Positions 20,335 to 20,337 of a stretch of DNA of 20,337 nt are shown piece by piece; position 1 is the first letter of the stretch, and the number at the start of each line of letters is the position of its first letter. The DNA comes from a virus. The position numbers and the translations under genes were made by a program. Below the pieces are notes generated by a model. It did no database searches. It was not told where the DNA came from and was given only the letters and a program-made list of their open reading frames with translations. The stretch spans positions 1 to 20,337 of the IMG/VR virus record IMGVR_UViG_3300029797_000023; one strand, written 5' to 3'.

Positions 20335-20337
20335 TGT

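Noticed and set aside
1-20337. CRISPR arrays, insertion sequences, rRNA genes, integrase or attachment sites
   Set aside because: No regularly spaced repeats, transposase motifs, rRNA-like segments or recombinase signatures were seen in the window.

Overview
The window reads as one arm of an AT-rich tailed-phage or prophage genome from a Gram-positive, probably clostridial, host. Almost every supported gene lies on the minus strand, genes are packed with ATGA or few-base overlaps, ribosome sites are strong AGGAGG-like sequences, and the packaging-portal-scaffold-capsid-connector-tail tube order is that of a siphovirus. No integrase, lysis, repressor or tape measure gene is visible, so lifestyle cannot be decided.

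Reading in transcription order (right to left), 20334-16343 is a DNA metabolism block: an HNH homing-type endonuclease, a SNF2-like helicase cut into two ORFs by an endonuclease VII-type gene with its own consensus promoter, a beta-class DNA methyltransferase, a small membrane protein and a VRR-NUC nuclease. 16350-13600 holds small accessory genes: zinc-ribbon proteins, a 28-residue membrane peptide, a YopX-family protein, a sigma-region-4-like regulator of the kind that drives late genes, an HTH-like protein, a protein ending in a cut-short ASCH-like segment, and a 49-residue protein.

At 13587-12245 comes a regulatory stretch. It has an extended -10 promoter, a short leader or candidate small RNA with a CUCCUCCUC tract and a terminator-like hairpin, a metallophosphoesterase, a 47-residue protein, and a 167-base element with a tRNA-Leu-like 5' end that folds on paper as a cloverleaf with greatly enlarged arms. 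A membrane protein follows, then packaging and head genes: small and large terminase, a small HExxH protein, a basic small protein, portal, micro-ORFs, minor capsid protein, three tandem hairpins, GP20-type scaffold, major capsid protein, a C2H2 finger protein, a beta-rich putative decoration protein, a terminator, further head proteins and connectors, and a tail tube protein with a C-terminal Fn3-like domain.

The left edge cuts a gene missing from simple ORF calls: a probable tail assembly chaperone with an in-frame A AAA AAC slippery heptamer at the edge. Its leader contains a strong hairpin whose loop is perfectly complementary to the ribosome-binding region, forming a potential pseudoknot.

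The main candidates for undescribed biology are the enlarged tRNA-like RNA (12269-12435), the predicted RBS-blocking pseudoknot (325-389), the small RNA with an anti-Shine-Dalgarno tract (13455-13552), and the endonuclease-split helicase (17831-19834). All functions come from motif reading and remembered family features; no database search or folding program was run.
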